In this document: piece after piece, positions 54,864 to 63,831 of the stretch
How positions within the stretch are numbered: the stretch's first letter is position 1
How the letters are laid out: each line of letters begins with the position of its first letter
Assembly: GCA_000146855.1 (NCBI GenBank)
Contig: GL405246.1
Location: 1,746,725 to 1,810,724 of the forward strand
From: [Eubacterium] yurii subsp. margaretiae ATCC 43715
GTDB taxonomy: Bacteria > Bacillota > Clostridia > Peptostreptococcales > Filifactoraceae
Length of the DNA stretch: 64,000 nucleotides
Direction: 5' to 3'
The notes under the pieces: model-generated
Databases searched by the model: none
Told to the model about the DNA's origin: nothing
Seen by the model: only the letters and a program-made list of their open reading frames with translations
Position numbers and translations under genes: made by a program

Positions 54864-54905
54864 GATGACCGAGGATACCGGGTATTCTCGGTCATATTAT
54901 TGTTC
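54864..54905 (+). terminator. Terminator of the cold shock gene
   Basis: The stem TGACCGAGGATAcc / ggTATTCTCGGTCA is followed by TATTATTGTT, 8 bases past the stop codon. Confidence 0.8.
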
Positions 54906-55295
54906 AAAAATATAATAATAGACAAGATCCAAGTTCTTCATATTTTCTTTTAAATTTATGCTGATATTGATACTATACTAATCGCTATATGTAATAGCAA
55001 ATTCCATACCGTAGCAAGATAAATACCTTGAGAGATAATCATCACTTAATAGGAATATCAAAGTATAGGCATCATATAGATATAAACTGCATAATAATAC
55101 TAAAAATTCATATAATTATGGATATTATTCACATTATAACTTAATCATTTAAAATTTAATTATACTGTGAATCATAAAAAGGGAATTATCCGAAAAACAG
55201 AAATGATTAAACGGATTAACAACGACTTATGCAAAAAAATGACGAATAATTTGGATTTTCACTCACTCACCCTTCCGTAAATTTAAGGAGAATAT
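54906..55295. other. Non-coding leader of the DEAD-box helicase gene
   Basis: No gene. It contains partial repeat-like bits (AATACTAAAAATTC at about 55097) but no full repeat copy. It probably carries the promoter and a long untranslated leader. Confidence 0.4.
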
Positions 55296-56849
55296 ATGAA
55301 ATTTAGAGAACTGACGGATATTAACGAAAACATACTCAAGGCTATTGATGCCATGGGATTTGAGGATATGACTCAAATACAGGAAAAGATAGTGCCTGTA
55401 GCAGTCAACAAATGCGATGTCATAGGACAGTCACAGACAGGAACAGGAAAGACAGTGGCATTTGGTATTCCTTTAATACAAAACCTCGACTTTGATGAAG
55501 AAAAAATTCAATCAGTAATTATGACTCCCACTAGAGAGCTTGCCATTCAGGTGACCGCTGAAATAAACAGATTGCTCAGATTCTTACCTACAAAGGCTGT
55601 GGCACTCTACGGTGGAGAAGAAATAACTAGACAGATAAAAAGACTCAAGGATAGACCGGCAATCATTGTAGCAACTCCGGGTAGATTGATGGATCACATC
55701 AGAAGAAGAACAGTAAAGACAGAATACATCAATACTGTCGTGTTGGATGAGGCTGACGAGATGCTTTCTATGGGCTTTGTCGAAGATATAGAAGAGATAC
55801 TTGAGCAGATGCCAAATAGAAGTATTACCATGCTTTTCTCAGCAACAATGCCTGACAGAATCAAAAAAATCAGCGAAAAATTCTTAAAAGATCCCCTATT
55901 TGTCAAGGTTGAAAGAAAGACTCTCACAGTGGACTCAATAGACCAAAAATACATTCAAATACAAGAAAGCGATAAATTTGATGCACTTTGTAGACTACTT
56001 GACATATATCAACCACCACTTTGCATAATATTTGGTAGAACAAAAAGAAGAGTAGATGAACTTATATCAGGACTTCAACTTAGGGATTACAAGGTTGAGG
56101 GTATACATGGTGATATGAAACAAGACAGAAGAGAAAAGGTACTCGAAAGATTCAAAAAAGGAAATATTAGAATCCTTGTAGCAACAGATGTAGCTGCAAG
56201 AGGTCTGGATATTTCTGGAGTAACTCATGTAATCAACTTTGACCTACCACAAGAAATCGAAGGCTATGTTCACAGAATAGGAAGAACAGGAAGAGCCGGC
56301 AAGAGTGGAGTATCATTTACCTTTGTACATCCTAAGGAAATGGAATTTTTGCAAGAGATAGAACATCATACTAAGAGCAAGATGGAGAAATTCAAAAATC
56401 CTACAGTATCACAGGCAAAAGAGGCTATTTACCTAAGAGCTACTGATAAAATAGTAGATTTGATGGATTTGGATAATGAAAAAGAAGAAAAGCTTGAAAA
56501 GATAGCACAAAGTCTACTCGAAAGATATGATGCAGTAGATATAATATCAGCTGCACTTAGAGTCATGACTAAGAATGATAAAAAACAAGCGTATGTCAAG
56601 CTCACAAGCGAAAGACCGCTTACACTTAGCAAAAAATACAGAAAAAATGTCGAAAAGAGGAATAATCCTTACGGTGACGGAAAGAGAAAGTTCCATAAAA
56701 AAGGTGATAATAGAACTTTTGACTATAAGAAAGACAAGAAGAATCGTGACGGAAAGAGATACGATGACAAAAATCATGGAAGTAAATCTTGGTCAGACAA
56801 AAGAGATGATAGAAAAAAAGAATATAGAAAATTCGACAAGAAGAAATAA
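55296..56849 (+). CDS. DEAD-box RNA helicase (CshA/DeaD-like)
   Basis: 517 residues. Q motif MGFEDMTQIQEK, motif I SQTGTGKT, Ia PTRELAIQ, Ib TPGRLMDH, II VLDEADE, III SATMP, IV IIFGRTKR, V VATDVAARGLDI, VI HRIGRTGRAG. The C-terminal ~90 residues are a basic Lys/Arg/Asp-rich tail for RNA binding. It unwinds RNA, assists ribosome assembly and mRNA decay, and often supports growth in the cold, consistent with the cold shock gene upstream. Confidence 0.95.
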   Translation: MKFRELTDINENILKAIDAMGFEDMTQIQEKIVPVAVNKCDVIGQSQTGTGKTVAFGIPLIQNLDFDEEKIQSVIMTPTRELAIQVTAEINRLLRFLPTKAVALYGGEEITRQIKRLKDRPAIIVATPGRLMDHIRRRTVKTEYINTVVLDEADEMLSMGFVEDIEEILEQMPNRSITMLFSATMPDRIKKISEKFLKDPLFVKVERKTLTVDSIDQKYIQIQESDKFDALCRLLDIYQPPLCIIFGRTKRRVDELISGLQLRDYKVEGIHGDMKQDRREKVLERFKKGNIRILVATDVAARGLDISGVTHVINFDLPQEIEGYVHRIGRTGRAGKSGVSFTFVHPKEMEFLQEIEHHTKSKMEKFKNPTVSQAKEAIYLRATDKIVDLMDLDNEKEEKLEKIAQSLLERYDAVDIISAALRVMTKNDKKQAYVKLTSERPLTLSKKYRKNVEKRNNPYGDGKRKFHKKGDNRTFDYKKDKKNRDGKRYDDKNHGSKSWSDKRDDRKKEYRKFDKKK

Positions 56850-56853
56850 TGTT

Positions 56854-56879
56854 AAAAAGGCACAGTACGTGCCTTTTTT
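56854..56879 (+). terminator. Terminator of the DEAD-box helicase gene
   Basis: AAAAAGGCAC-AGTA-CGTGCCTTTTTT, a compact GC stem with T-run, directly after the stop; it could also work in reverse. Confidence 0.9.
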
Positions 56880-56935
56880 GATTATATTTCCACGACATTA
56901 CAATTTATTTGCAAATATAAGTTTTCCATTGTTTT

Positions 56936-57067
56936 ATTATACTAAATTCTAATAGAACAATGGATAAAAAATTTTCAGTACATTTATAATAATGCCATAG
57001 AGTGTATACTATTTTTTTAACTACTGATGAAATTTATCGATGGATTAAATAAATAAGAGTATTAAAT
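56936..57067 (+). repeat. Dispersed intergenic repeat, subfamily 2, copy F
   Basis: TTATACTAAATTCTAATAGA at the start, AACAATGGATAAAAAATTTT, CAGTACATTTA, GTATACTATTTTTTTAA and end GATTAAATAAATAAGAGTAT. It aligns with copy E at 8307-8426; the two ends are imperfectly inverted. Confidence 0.75.
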
Positions 57068-57100
57068 ATCACAATTAATATAGATTTCAACAGTCTTTTA

Positions 57101-57520
57101 TCAATCCTGTCTATTAATAAGTTCTATCCTCGGCTCGTATGTTGATATAAGATCTATTATCCAATTTGAACAAACAAAAGAATAATGAATGGCATCTTCC
57201 TTTTTTAAATGAGCTGATTTTTCTTCGTTACAACAAAAGTTAAAAAAATCTGATGATACACTTTTATAAAAACACCAAACTTCTTCGTCATCTCCTATCC
57301 ATGTATCGCTCCTATAAGACTCATTGCTTATCATATTTGAAACTATGTTTTTCCAAGATATTTTTATATAAGGAATATTATCGTTCTCAATCTTATAGTA
57401 GTCAGGCAAAAGTGTTACAAAAAAATCTGTACTATCTTTATCAAAACCAAAATCAAATAAATCATACATAGGAATGACATCTTTGTGAGGAATCCACCTT
57501 GTATATTGATTTTTAATCAT
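57101..57520 (-). CDS. Hypothetical protein downstream of the TRIC-type channel
   Basis: 139 residues, soluble, aromatic-rich (MYDLFDFGFDKDSTDFFVTLLPDYYKIENDNIPYIKISWKNIVSNM). I do not recognise the family; the composition resembles immunity-type or SMI1-like proteins but no signature is present. It is 16 bases after the TRIC-type gene and probably co-transcribed. Confidence 0.55.
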   Translation of the reverse strand: MIKNQYTRWIPHKDVIPMYDLFDFGFDKDSTDFFVTLLPDYYKIENDNIPYIKISWKNIVSNMISNESYRSDTWIGDDEEVWCFYKSVSSDFFNFCCNEEKSAHLKKEDAIHYSFVCSNWIIDLISTYEPRIELINRQD

Positions 57521-57536
57521 TTTTGCACATCCTGTA

Positions 57537-58178
57537 CTACCTCACCTTCGGAAGATGTAGATTATACTTTTCAGATATTATCCTTATCATAAATATTACG
57601 AAAGCTCCTAGCAATATCCTATAGTTGTAGCTAAGTATATTTCTTGAATATATATATATCAAAGCTCCTACAATACTTGATACGGCATAGATATTTCTGG
57701 TAAAAATCCCCGGTATGCTCCCAGCCATCACATCTCTCATCACTCCGCCCCCTACTCCTGTAAGTACGCCGACAAGCACTAGCAAAAATATATTATCCAC
57801 ATGTCCTCTCATTACAGCCACATTGATACCTACTACTGTAAATATACCTAGTCCAATAGCATCGGTAATTACTAACATTTTCTTATAAAGCTGTCTATAT
57901 TTCAATTTGTAGAGTTTTTTCCTAAATCTAAATAAAAACATAAAAACAAAGGCAGTAATGCTGGCAATAAAAATAGAAAAAGGATATTTGATACTTGTAG
58001 GCGGTGTAATTCCAAGTAGCAAATCCCTAAGTATACCACCACCGACAGATGTTATGATAGCTAGTACCCAGTTGCCGAAAATATCCATCTTTTTGTAAAT
58101 GCCTACTACAGTTCCTGAAATGGCAAAGGCGATAGTACCTATAATCTCAAAATAAAAATAAAGTTTTACAAACTCCAT
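57537..58178 (-). CDS. TRIC-type cation channel / UPF0126 (YicG) family protein
   Basis: 213 residues with seven membrane helices in two repeats. Each repeat has a glycine motif: VGGGILRDLLLG and VGGGVMRDVMAG. These are the TRIC channel signature (GGG..RD). Bacterial members conduct K+ or transport small amino acids such as glycine; the specific role is unresolved. Confidence 0.87.
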   Translation of the reverse strand: MEFVKLYFYFEIIGTIAFAISGTVVGIYKKMDIFGNWVLAIITSVGGGILRDLLLGITPPTSIKYPFSIFIASITAFVFMFLFRFRKKLYKLKYRQLYKKMLVITDAIGLGIFTVVGINVAVMRGHVDNIFLLVLVGVLTGVGGGVMRDVMAGSIPGIFTRNIYAVSSIVGALIYIYSRNILSYNYRILLGAFVIFMIRIISEKYNLHLPKVR

Positions 58179-58656
58179 AATTCCCTCTTATACAATAAAC
58201 TAGAACTCCATTAATCTACATATTTTTTATTATATACTTTTAATTTCTTATCGTAAATATAAATTTTAAATTAAACCCATATCACATCTACCCTAAGCAA
58301 TGACTTTTTAAAATTTTATTTATACTTTTTATAACAATATTTACAATTTCATCCAATAATTTTGAAAATTCTATTTCCAAATAATATGAAGTATTGATAA
58401 ATAAGTTAATACTTTTTCATTTTTACACTTAAGATTATTAAAAAGCCTATGAATTAATCAGAATACATTGAAAAAATTAACAAGGTTTGTATGTATTTAC
58501 AAAAGCTTTTTTAAACAGCAATTATACTATTATTTAATAGAATACTGGAAAAAATTTACTCCTATACATTAACAGTTTTAATAAAAATTATATATGGATG
58601 CATTAAAGTAATATTAGCATTATATTAAATTTCAATAGATTAAATAGAAATTATAA
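58179..58656. other. Non-coding gap with a probable diverged repeat copy
   Basis: Positions 58522-58655 resemble subfamily 2 (TTATACTATTATTTAATAGA at the start, ACTGGAAAAAATTT, end CAATAGATTAAATAGAAATT) with much divergence. The rest is AT-rich and empty. Confidence 0.45.
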
Positions 58657-58696
58657 ATCAAAAAAGTGATATCCTAATAAAATTAAAATATCACCC
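58657..58696 (-). terminator. Terminator of the folT-like gene
   Basis: GTGATAT / ATATCAC stem with a 15-base loop, followed on the minus strand by TTTTTTGATTT. It begins about 52 bases beyond the stop codon. Confidence 0.65.
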
Positions 58697-58747
58697 ATTA
58701 ATAAACCTTATTTATAAAATTCAAAATCAAAAATCTTTACTGTAATA

Positions 58748-59272
58748 TTAACCCATAGACTTCTCTTCTCGAAATACCTTTCTGAATTCTCCTGATTTAC
58801 TCAATAGTTTTATTAGATACATAAATATTACAATTCTTAGCGGTATGTCTATAAGATTTTTTACAATTCTTGGACCTGCTACTGCAAAAAAAGCCTTACC
58901 TGTAGTAATAGAAGCCCATAGAGTATTTAAACCCATATTCAATAAAACAACATTTATAACTGTCGCCAACACTACTCTTTTGAAAGTTACTTCCTTTTTG
59001 TAAAGAAATACTGAATACACAAAGCCTGACAAAAAGGCAGTGAGCGTATATCCGTAAAAATATTCTCCCTTAGGTGCAATAGCAAATCCTATTATATCTG
59101 TCGCAGCTGCTATAGCTCCTGATATCAATGGATTAAACAACATCCCTATCATCATTGTCGGTATAAATGAAAGCGAAAATCTCATCGTCGGAAGTTGAAT
59201 AGAAAAAAATCTTGTCAAAAGTATTTTTATGGCGGTAAGAAGTGCTCCATATATTATTTTCACTGTTTTCAT
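58748..59272 (-). CDS. folT: Folate ECF transporter S component (FolT-like)
   Basis: 174 residues with about six membrane helices. LPTMRFSLSFIPTMMIGMLFNPLISGAIAAATDIIGF and KGEYFYGYTLTAFLSGFVYSVFLYK are FolT signatures. It imports folate using a shared EcfA/EcfT module encoded elsewhere. I looked for a tetrahydrofolate riboswitch in the leader and saw none. SD AAGGAGAG. Confidence 0.85.
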   Translation of the reverse strand: MKTVKIIYGALLTAIKILLTRFFSIQLPTMRFSLSFIPTMMIGMLFNPLISGAIAAATDIIGFAIAPKGEYFYGYTLTAFLSGFVYSVFLYKKEVTFKRVVLATVINVVLLNMGLNTLWASITTGKAFFAVAGPRIVKNLIDIPLRIVIFMYLIKLLSKSGEFRKVFREEKSMG

Positions 59273-59640
59273 ACAAAATCTCTCCTTAAAAATCGGATTT
59301 AATGTGATATTAAATCTTAAATAATATACTACGTTTCCAAATATTGAATTTTATAAATGTTTATCTTGACGAATCCTATCCATCAATACATACCAAATAC
59401 ACTGACACTTTGAATATGACATATATTTTTATCATCTACAAGTTTAATTGTTTATAATTTAAAATAAATAAGTCCAATCAGTTGATATATCTAATGTATA
59501 TCATACATATTTCACAGTCGAAACTTTACTTGGTATTATATAAGATATTTCGCATTTTTCATTATACCCTCACACAGTATAATTTTAGTCTATTTTTTAA
59601 ATTTTTATCTAAATTTTTTTTGACTGAATTTAAAAATCAA
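59273..59640. other. Non-coding leader of the folT-like gene
   Basis: No gene or known riboswitch recognised; AT-rich. Confidence 0.4.
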
Positions 59641-59698
59641 TGAAATATAAAAGTGAAAACAAAGGATAGATAGTTAAAAATCTTTTGTTTTCACTTAT
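59641..59698 (-). terminator. Terminator of the YvyF-like gene
   Basis: The perfect 13-base stem AAGTGAAAACAAA / TTTGTTTTCACTT (59651-59663 and 59684-59696) is followed on the minus strand by TTTATATTTC. It lies about 125 bases past the stop of the zinc-ribbon gene. Confidence 0.65.
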
Positions 59699-59822
59699 AA
59701 ATTGCAGTTTATATTTTCTATTAATTAGTTTAGATACTAATTCTATTTTAAATTCAAAACTTTCAAATCTATGAAACTTATCCTTTATACAGAAATGAGA
59801 ATATTTTCAATGAGCCTTTAAT

Positions 59823-60224
59823 CTATCTAGAATAGTATGCAACTTTTTTTGAATTATCCGCTTCTATGCTGTTTTTTATCTCTTCCCCTGCATCTTTTAG
59901 GCTCTTAGCAAACTCTATCTTCTTACAATCATCACAGAGTCTGCCTGATTTTATCGGCTTGCCGCAGCTTTTGCATTTGAGTATACTATTTTCTTCATCC
60001 ACCACTTCTATCCTATCTTGTCTAAGCAGTTTGAGTATTATCTTTTCTTCAACTCCGGTCACATCAGATACTTCCTTAATATCAGCTCCGGGATGGTCAT
60101 ATAGATAGTCCCTTACTTTTTTGAAATCATCTTCGACCTTTTTATCCAAACATCTCTTACAAAGTTTTTCTCCGTCTTTTGACGCAAATGATCTACCACA
60201 TTCAATACAATTTTTCAAATCCAT
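59823..60224 (-). CDS. YvyF-like zinc-ribbon protein (flagellar operon type)
   Basis: 133 residues. Two Cys clusters: CIECGRSF...LCKRC (Cys 6, 9, 22, 25) and CKSCGKPIKSGRLCDDC flank a helical middle resembling a winged-helix (YLYDHPGADIKEVSDVTGVEEKIILKLLRQDRIEVV). This matches the TIGR03826/YvyF family found in flagellar operons of Firmicutes. No flagellar gene is in the window. It is 143 bases downstream of the diguanylate cyclases and may be read through from them. Confidence 0.75.
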   Translation of the reverse strand: MDLKNCIECGRSFASKDGEKLCKRCLDKKVEDDFKKVRDYLYDHPGADIKEVSDVTGVEEKIILKLLRQDRIEVVDEENSILKCKSCGKPIKSGRLCDDCKKIEFAKSLKDAGEEIKNSIEADNSKKVAYYSR

Positions 60225-60367
60225 TTTTATTCTCCTATCAATTAGTTTTACACTTATATTAATTACTGAATAATGTCATAAATTAGTATCTCTTACTACT
60301 TCATCACTACTATTATTTGTAGTAATTGAGATAGTTACTTTATATTACTGTTTAATAGTTTTTTGCA

Positions 60368-62035
60368 TTAGCTATATCTTAGGCTTGTATTAGTTTTATT
60401 TTTGTAAGCCACCTTGTCTTCGTACATTTTTTCATCCGCTATTTTAAATGCTTCGTATATGTTGATTTCACCATCATGATAAACGTCGCACTTACCTATG
60501 GATATTTTTACAAGAACCCTTTCTTCTGATATTTCTATGAAAAACTCTCTGTACTTAAAATTTTCGACATAAGAATCTTCTAAGATTTTTTCAGAAATTA
60601 CAACATATTCGTCTCCTCCGGTTCTGTAGACATTGGCTCCTCTAAAATAATTTTTCAGCACATCTCCGGCTTTTTTTATCATAGCATCACCATATACATG
60701 CCCCATAGTGTCATTAACCTTCTTCAAATCATTGAGATCACAAGATATTATTGTTGCATCTATAGGTGAGTTTTTTATTTCCTTCATCTTTTCTTCAAAG
60801 GCAAATCTGCTTTGGAGCCCCGTCATTATATCCTGATAGATGTATTTTTTGTACAAATTTGTTCTGGCATTTTCATTTTTTGACTGAATATACGAGATTG
60901 TACCTTGAGCTATCTGAAATATAATAAAAAATATGAAACCCCATAAAATGAAGCCATACATCGTATATTGACCATTGCCCTTGAATGTTATTATTACAAA
61001 TAACAATGACAGAAAAATATAAGTAGAAAAGATTATTGCAATACCCCTTCTGCTTTTCTTATTGTTATTTGATATGAACAACACTCCTATTCCACCTATC
61101 ATAGATGAGCAGATTATAATATGAGAAAATATTAATATATCTTTAAATACAAATATCCCCAAAAATGTCATTATAACTTGGGAAATATAATTTATTACCA
61201 CAATATTTTTTATCCAAAATAAAATCTTTTTCCCCTTTTCATTTGCTCCACTTTCCAAAATTTTGAGCATTGGATAGGGCAGGAGCAATAAGGATGTGTA
61301 CTCTATAAAGTACAAAAACTCTATATTAGGTGAAAACAGATATGACATCACCTTGAAAGATGTCAGCGAATATACACCCCCAAACAATGAAATCAAGCCG
61401 ACATTGTAAAGTTTTGATATCTTTGACTTAAGCATTGCTGATATAAGGTACATAAGAGTGGATATGAAAAATATAAATAGCAAGATGGCAGATATTGTCA
61501 TACCTACGAAACCGTCTTTCATTAAATATGTGTAAAAATTAGCTTTTTTACCTATTTCTATCGGTCTTATCGTGTAAGTATGAACCAATTTTAACCTTGG
61601 TTTGACCTTTATCTTGACTATCGGAGTGGTGATGTTCTGTGGAATCTTGATTATCCTGTAAGGATAACCCCCACTGTAGGTGAAATTTTTGTTGTCAACA
61701 TGATCTCTATATATCACCTTACCATCAACTATCACATCCACGTCACAATATCCAATAAATAATCCAATGGATTTTTCCGGAAGATTGCCCTCTCCGCTTA
61801 TATTTATCTTGAGTTCGAACACATCAGTAACATCAAGTAAGGTCGGTAGATTTATATAACTATCCTTGCCCTTATAAGTTAGTTGTGCCTTGTCTATTAC
61901 ACTTATAGGCTTAAAGTCTACAAGATTTGCATTTTCGCCTGTATAGTAAGATTTTACTGAAAAAGTGGAAACTAATATTGCCGTTATTAAAATTATATAT
62001 ATTATATCAGGTATTTTTCTAAAATTAATTGGCAT
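60368..62035 (-). CDS. Membrane diguanylate cyclase (GGDEF), second of a tandem pair
   Basis: 555 residues. An N-terminal membrane anchor and an extracytoplasmic beta-rich domain of about 130 residues come first. About seven helices (170-385) follow, then a GGDEF domain. RTGGDEY at about 475 is intact apart from the allowed Tyr, and DLNDLKKVNDTMGH is the substrate-binding segment. No RxxD inhibitory site precedes the active loop, so feedback inhibition by c-di-GMP is unlikely. It makes c-di-GMP in response to an outside signal. It is 23 bases after its paralogue. Confidence 0.88.
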   Translation of the reverse strand: MPINFRKIPDIIYIILITAILVSTFSVKSYYTGENANLVDFKPISVIDKAQLTYKGKDSYINLPTLLDVTDVFELKINISGEGNLPEKSIGLFIGYCDVDVIVDGKVIYRDHVDNKNFTYSGGYPYRIIKIPQNITTPIVKIKVKPRLKLVHTYTIRPIEIGKKANFYTYLMKDGFVGMTISAILLFIFFISTLMYLISAMLKSKISKLYNVGLISLFGGVYSLTSFKVMSYLFSPNIEFLYFIEYTSLLLLPYPMLKILESGANEKGKKILFWIKNIVVINYISQVIMTFLGIFVFKDILIFSHIIICSSMIGGIGVLFISNNNKKSRRGIAIIFSTYIFLSLLFVIITFKGNGQYTMYGFILWGFIFFIIFQIAQGTISYIQSKNENARTNLYKKYIYQDIMTGLQSRFAFEEKMKEIKNSPIDATIISCDLNDLKKVNDTMGHVYGDAMIKKAGDVLKNYFRGANVYRTGGDEYVVISEKILEDSYVENFKYREFFIEISEERVLVKISIGKCDVYHDGEINIYEAFKIADEKMYEDKVAYKNKTNTSLRYS

Positions 62036-62058
62036 AGTATTGTATTTCCTTGTTAAAT

Positions 62059-63831
62059 TTATCTTCTATTTTTTTTCTTCTTCATTTTCTGCTTGTCAGT
62101 GTACATATTCTTATCTGATATCTTGATTACTTCTTCCAAACTCAGTTCTCCTTTCGGATTGTATATCTCATATCCTATTGAAAAAGTGATTTCTATCTTA
62201 TCAGAGACAGTGGGAACATTAACTATCTTTTTGATATTATCTATAATAGATGTATCATAGTTACCGTCGCATATTACCATAAACTCATCGCCACCTGTAC
62301 GATAGACTGTTGAAGAAGGTAAATTTTCTTTCAAATGTGAAGATACTCCTTTTATAGCCTTATCTCCTGCGTCATGACCGATAAAGTCATTTATCATTTT
62401 AAGATTGTTCAAATCAGCTGTTATTATTACATACTTTTTTGGTTTTTCTTTGATTTGCTTTATCTTTTGCTCAAAAGAGTACCTATTGTTTACCGATGTC
62501 AATGCGTCAAGTTCCATCATCTCTCTATATACTTCAGACTTTGTATTTTCTTCTCGGATTTTTTGATAGCTTTTAGTAAACATATATATCTGCAATATAA
62601 CGAAAATCAACGTATTTACTATCAATATAGAAGTAAGGTTTATGGTGTTGATTGTATTAAAAGCAGTAATACCTACTGCCAAATTGGCAAATAGCGGAAT
62701 AATAGATAACGAAAGTAGGATTGTTTCCTTATTCTTCATATCTATGGAAAAAATCAGCGACACTACCACCAAAAGCCCATAAAAAAAGTTGAAAATGAGA
62801 TTTGATGATAGCAAATCCTTAAAATCTGAAAACCTTGTAACTGTCAGTATCAACTCAACAAGATAAGTAATTTCAAGTATCCTTACAGCTACTCCAACTA
62901 TCTTGGAAAAGATAGGTCTTATCTTATGTTGAATAAGCTTTAATACAGGATATATCATAAACATAAAAGGTCCATAATCCAAGAAGTATATTATGGCTCT
63001 TTTATCACTGAGCAAATATATTAAAGTCTTGGTCTTTGTAAAAAAATACATCCCATTTAACAAAAGAGACATTCCCACATAGAAGATACTGTTTTCAAAA
63101 ACCCCACTGGCATAGCTGGCTATTGATATTACCATTGATACTAAAAACAGCATAAACATAAGGAATACCAAGCTCAAAACTATAAAGTCTTTTTCTACCA
63201 TATATACAAAAAAATCATCTCTGTTTCCTATATCTATAGCTTCTATACTATATTTTGTCTCAAAGTTTAGTTTGGGATAATAGTTAATAGTCATTATAGG
63301 ATTTTTGATTTTTTTAGGAAGACTTATAACTGTATATATCTGACCTCCATTGCTTTTAGGCATAGTAATCTTTGGAGATTCACTTTTGTAAAATACTTCA
63401 CCATCTATAGAAATATCGTAGTCGGTGTAGTTTGTCATCACTCCTATGGCCTTACCTTCATAGTCGTACTTTGCCAGCACTACCTTTATGCTAAAAGGCT
63501 TGTCTGTTCTTATCCTTTCCGGTAAAGTTATAAACTTTTTTTCACTTCCGCCATTAGATGTCAACACTATATCTTTTTTTATAGAAATAACATTTTTTGC
63601 TCTTAATGTATTGTCAGGATCGATATTAAAATATAGCTTGGGGAATATTACACAAACGAAAAATAAGATGAGTAATATATATATCTTATTCAAAAAAATT
63701 TGAAAATCTTTATTTATTCCTCTCCCCCCTCTTATTTTAAAGTCCATATATTTCATTTGATATAACTTTTTTATTTTAACGTCCATTTCTCTAAAACTTT
63801 CTAAATTATGATAATACAAGTTTAAAAACAT
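62059..63831 (-). CDS. Membrane diguanylate cyclase (GGDEF), first of a tandem pair
   Basis: Up to 590 residues; the start is uncertain because the N-terminal ~45 residues before the first membrane helix (IYILLILFFVCVIFPKLYF) are basic and unconserved in its paralogue. An ATG at 63831 has no SD. A later start is possible near the purine-rich AGGGGGGAGAGG at 63719-63730. The extracytoplasmic domain, seven helices and GGDEF domain (RTGGDEF at about 514, DLNNLKMINDFIGH) follow. It lacks the RxxD I-site. The shared architecture with the downstream gene indicates a duplication. Confidence 0.85.
   Translation of the reverse strand: MFLNLYYHNLESFREMDVKIKKLYQMKYMDFKIRGGRGINKDFQIFLNKIYILLILFFVCVIFPKLYFNIDPDNTLRAKNVISIKKDIVLTSNGGSEKKFITLPERIRTDKPFSIKVVLAKYDYEGKAIGVMTNYTDYDISIDGEVFYKSESPKITMPKSNGGQIYTVISLPKKIKNPIMTINYYPKLNFETKYSIEAIDIGNRDDFFVYMVEKDFIVLSLVFLMFMLFLVSMVISIASYASGVFENSIFYVGMSLLLNGMYFFTKTKTLIYLLSDKRAIIYFLDYGPFMFMIYPVLKLIQHKIRPIFSKIVGVAVRILEITYLVELILTVTRFSDFKDLLSSNLIFNFFYGLLVVVSLIFSIDMKNKETILLSLSIIPLFANLAVGITAFNTINTINLTSILIVNTLIFVILQIYMFTKSYQKIREENTKSEVYREMMELDALTSVNNRYSFEQKIKQIKEKPKKYVIITADLNNLKMINDFIGHDAGDKAIKGVSSHLKENLPSSTVYRTGGDEFMVICDGNYDTSIIDNIKKIVNVPTVSDKIEITFSIGYEIYNPKGELSLEEVIKISDKNMYTDKQKMKKKKNRR

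Noticed and set aside
56547..56952. Overlapping open frames in the 3' end of the DEAD-box gene
   Set aside because: They result from the Lys/Arg/Asp-rich tail's low-complexity codons; the helicase frame explains the region.
59273..59640. Tetrahydrofolate riboswitch before the folT-like gene
   Set aside because: The conserved elements of that riboswitch are not visible in the leader; it is plain AT-rich sequence.
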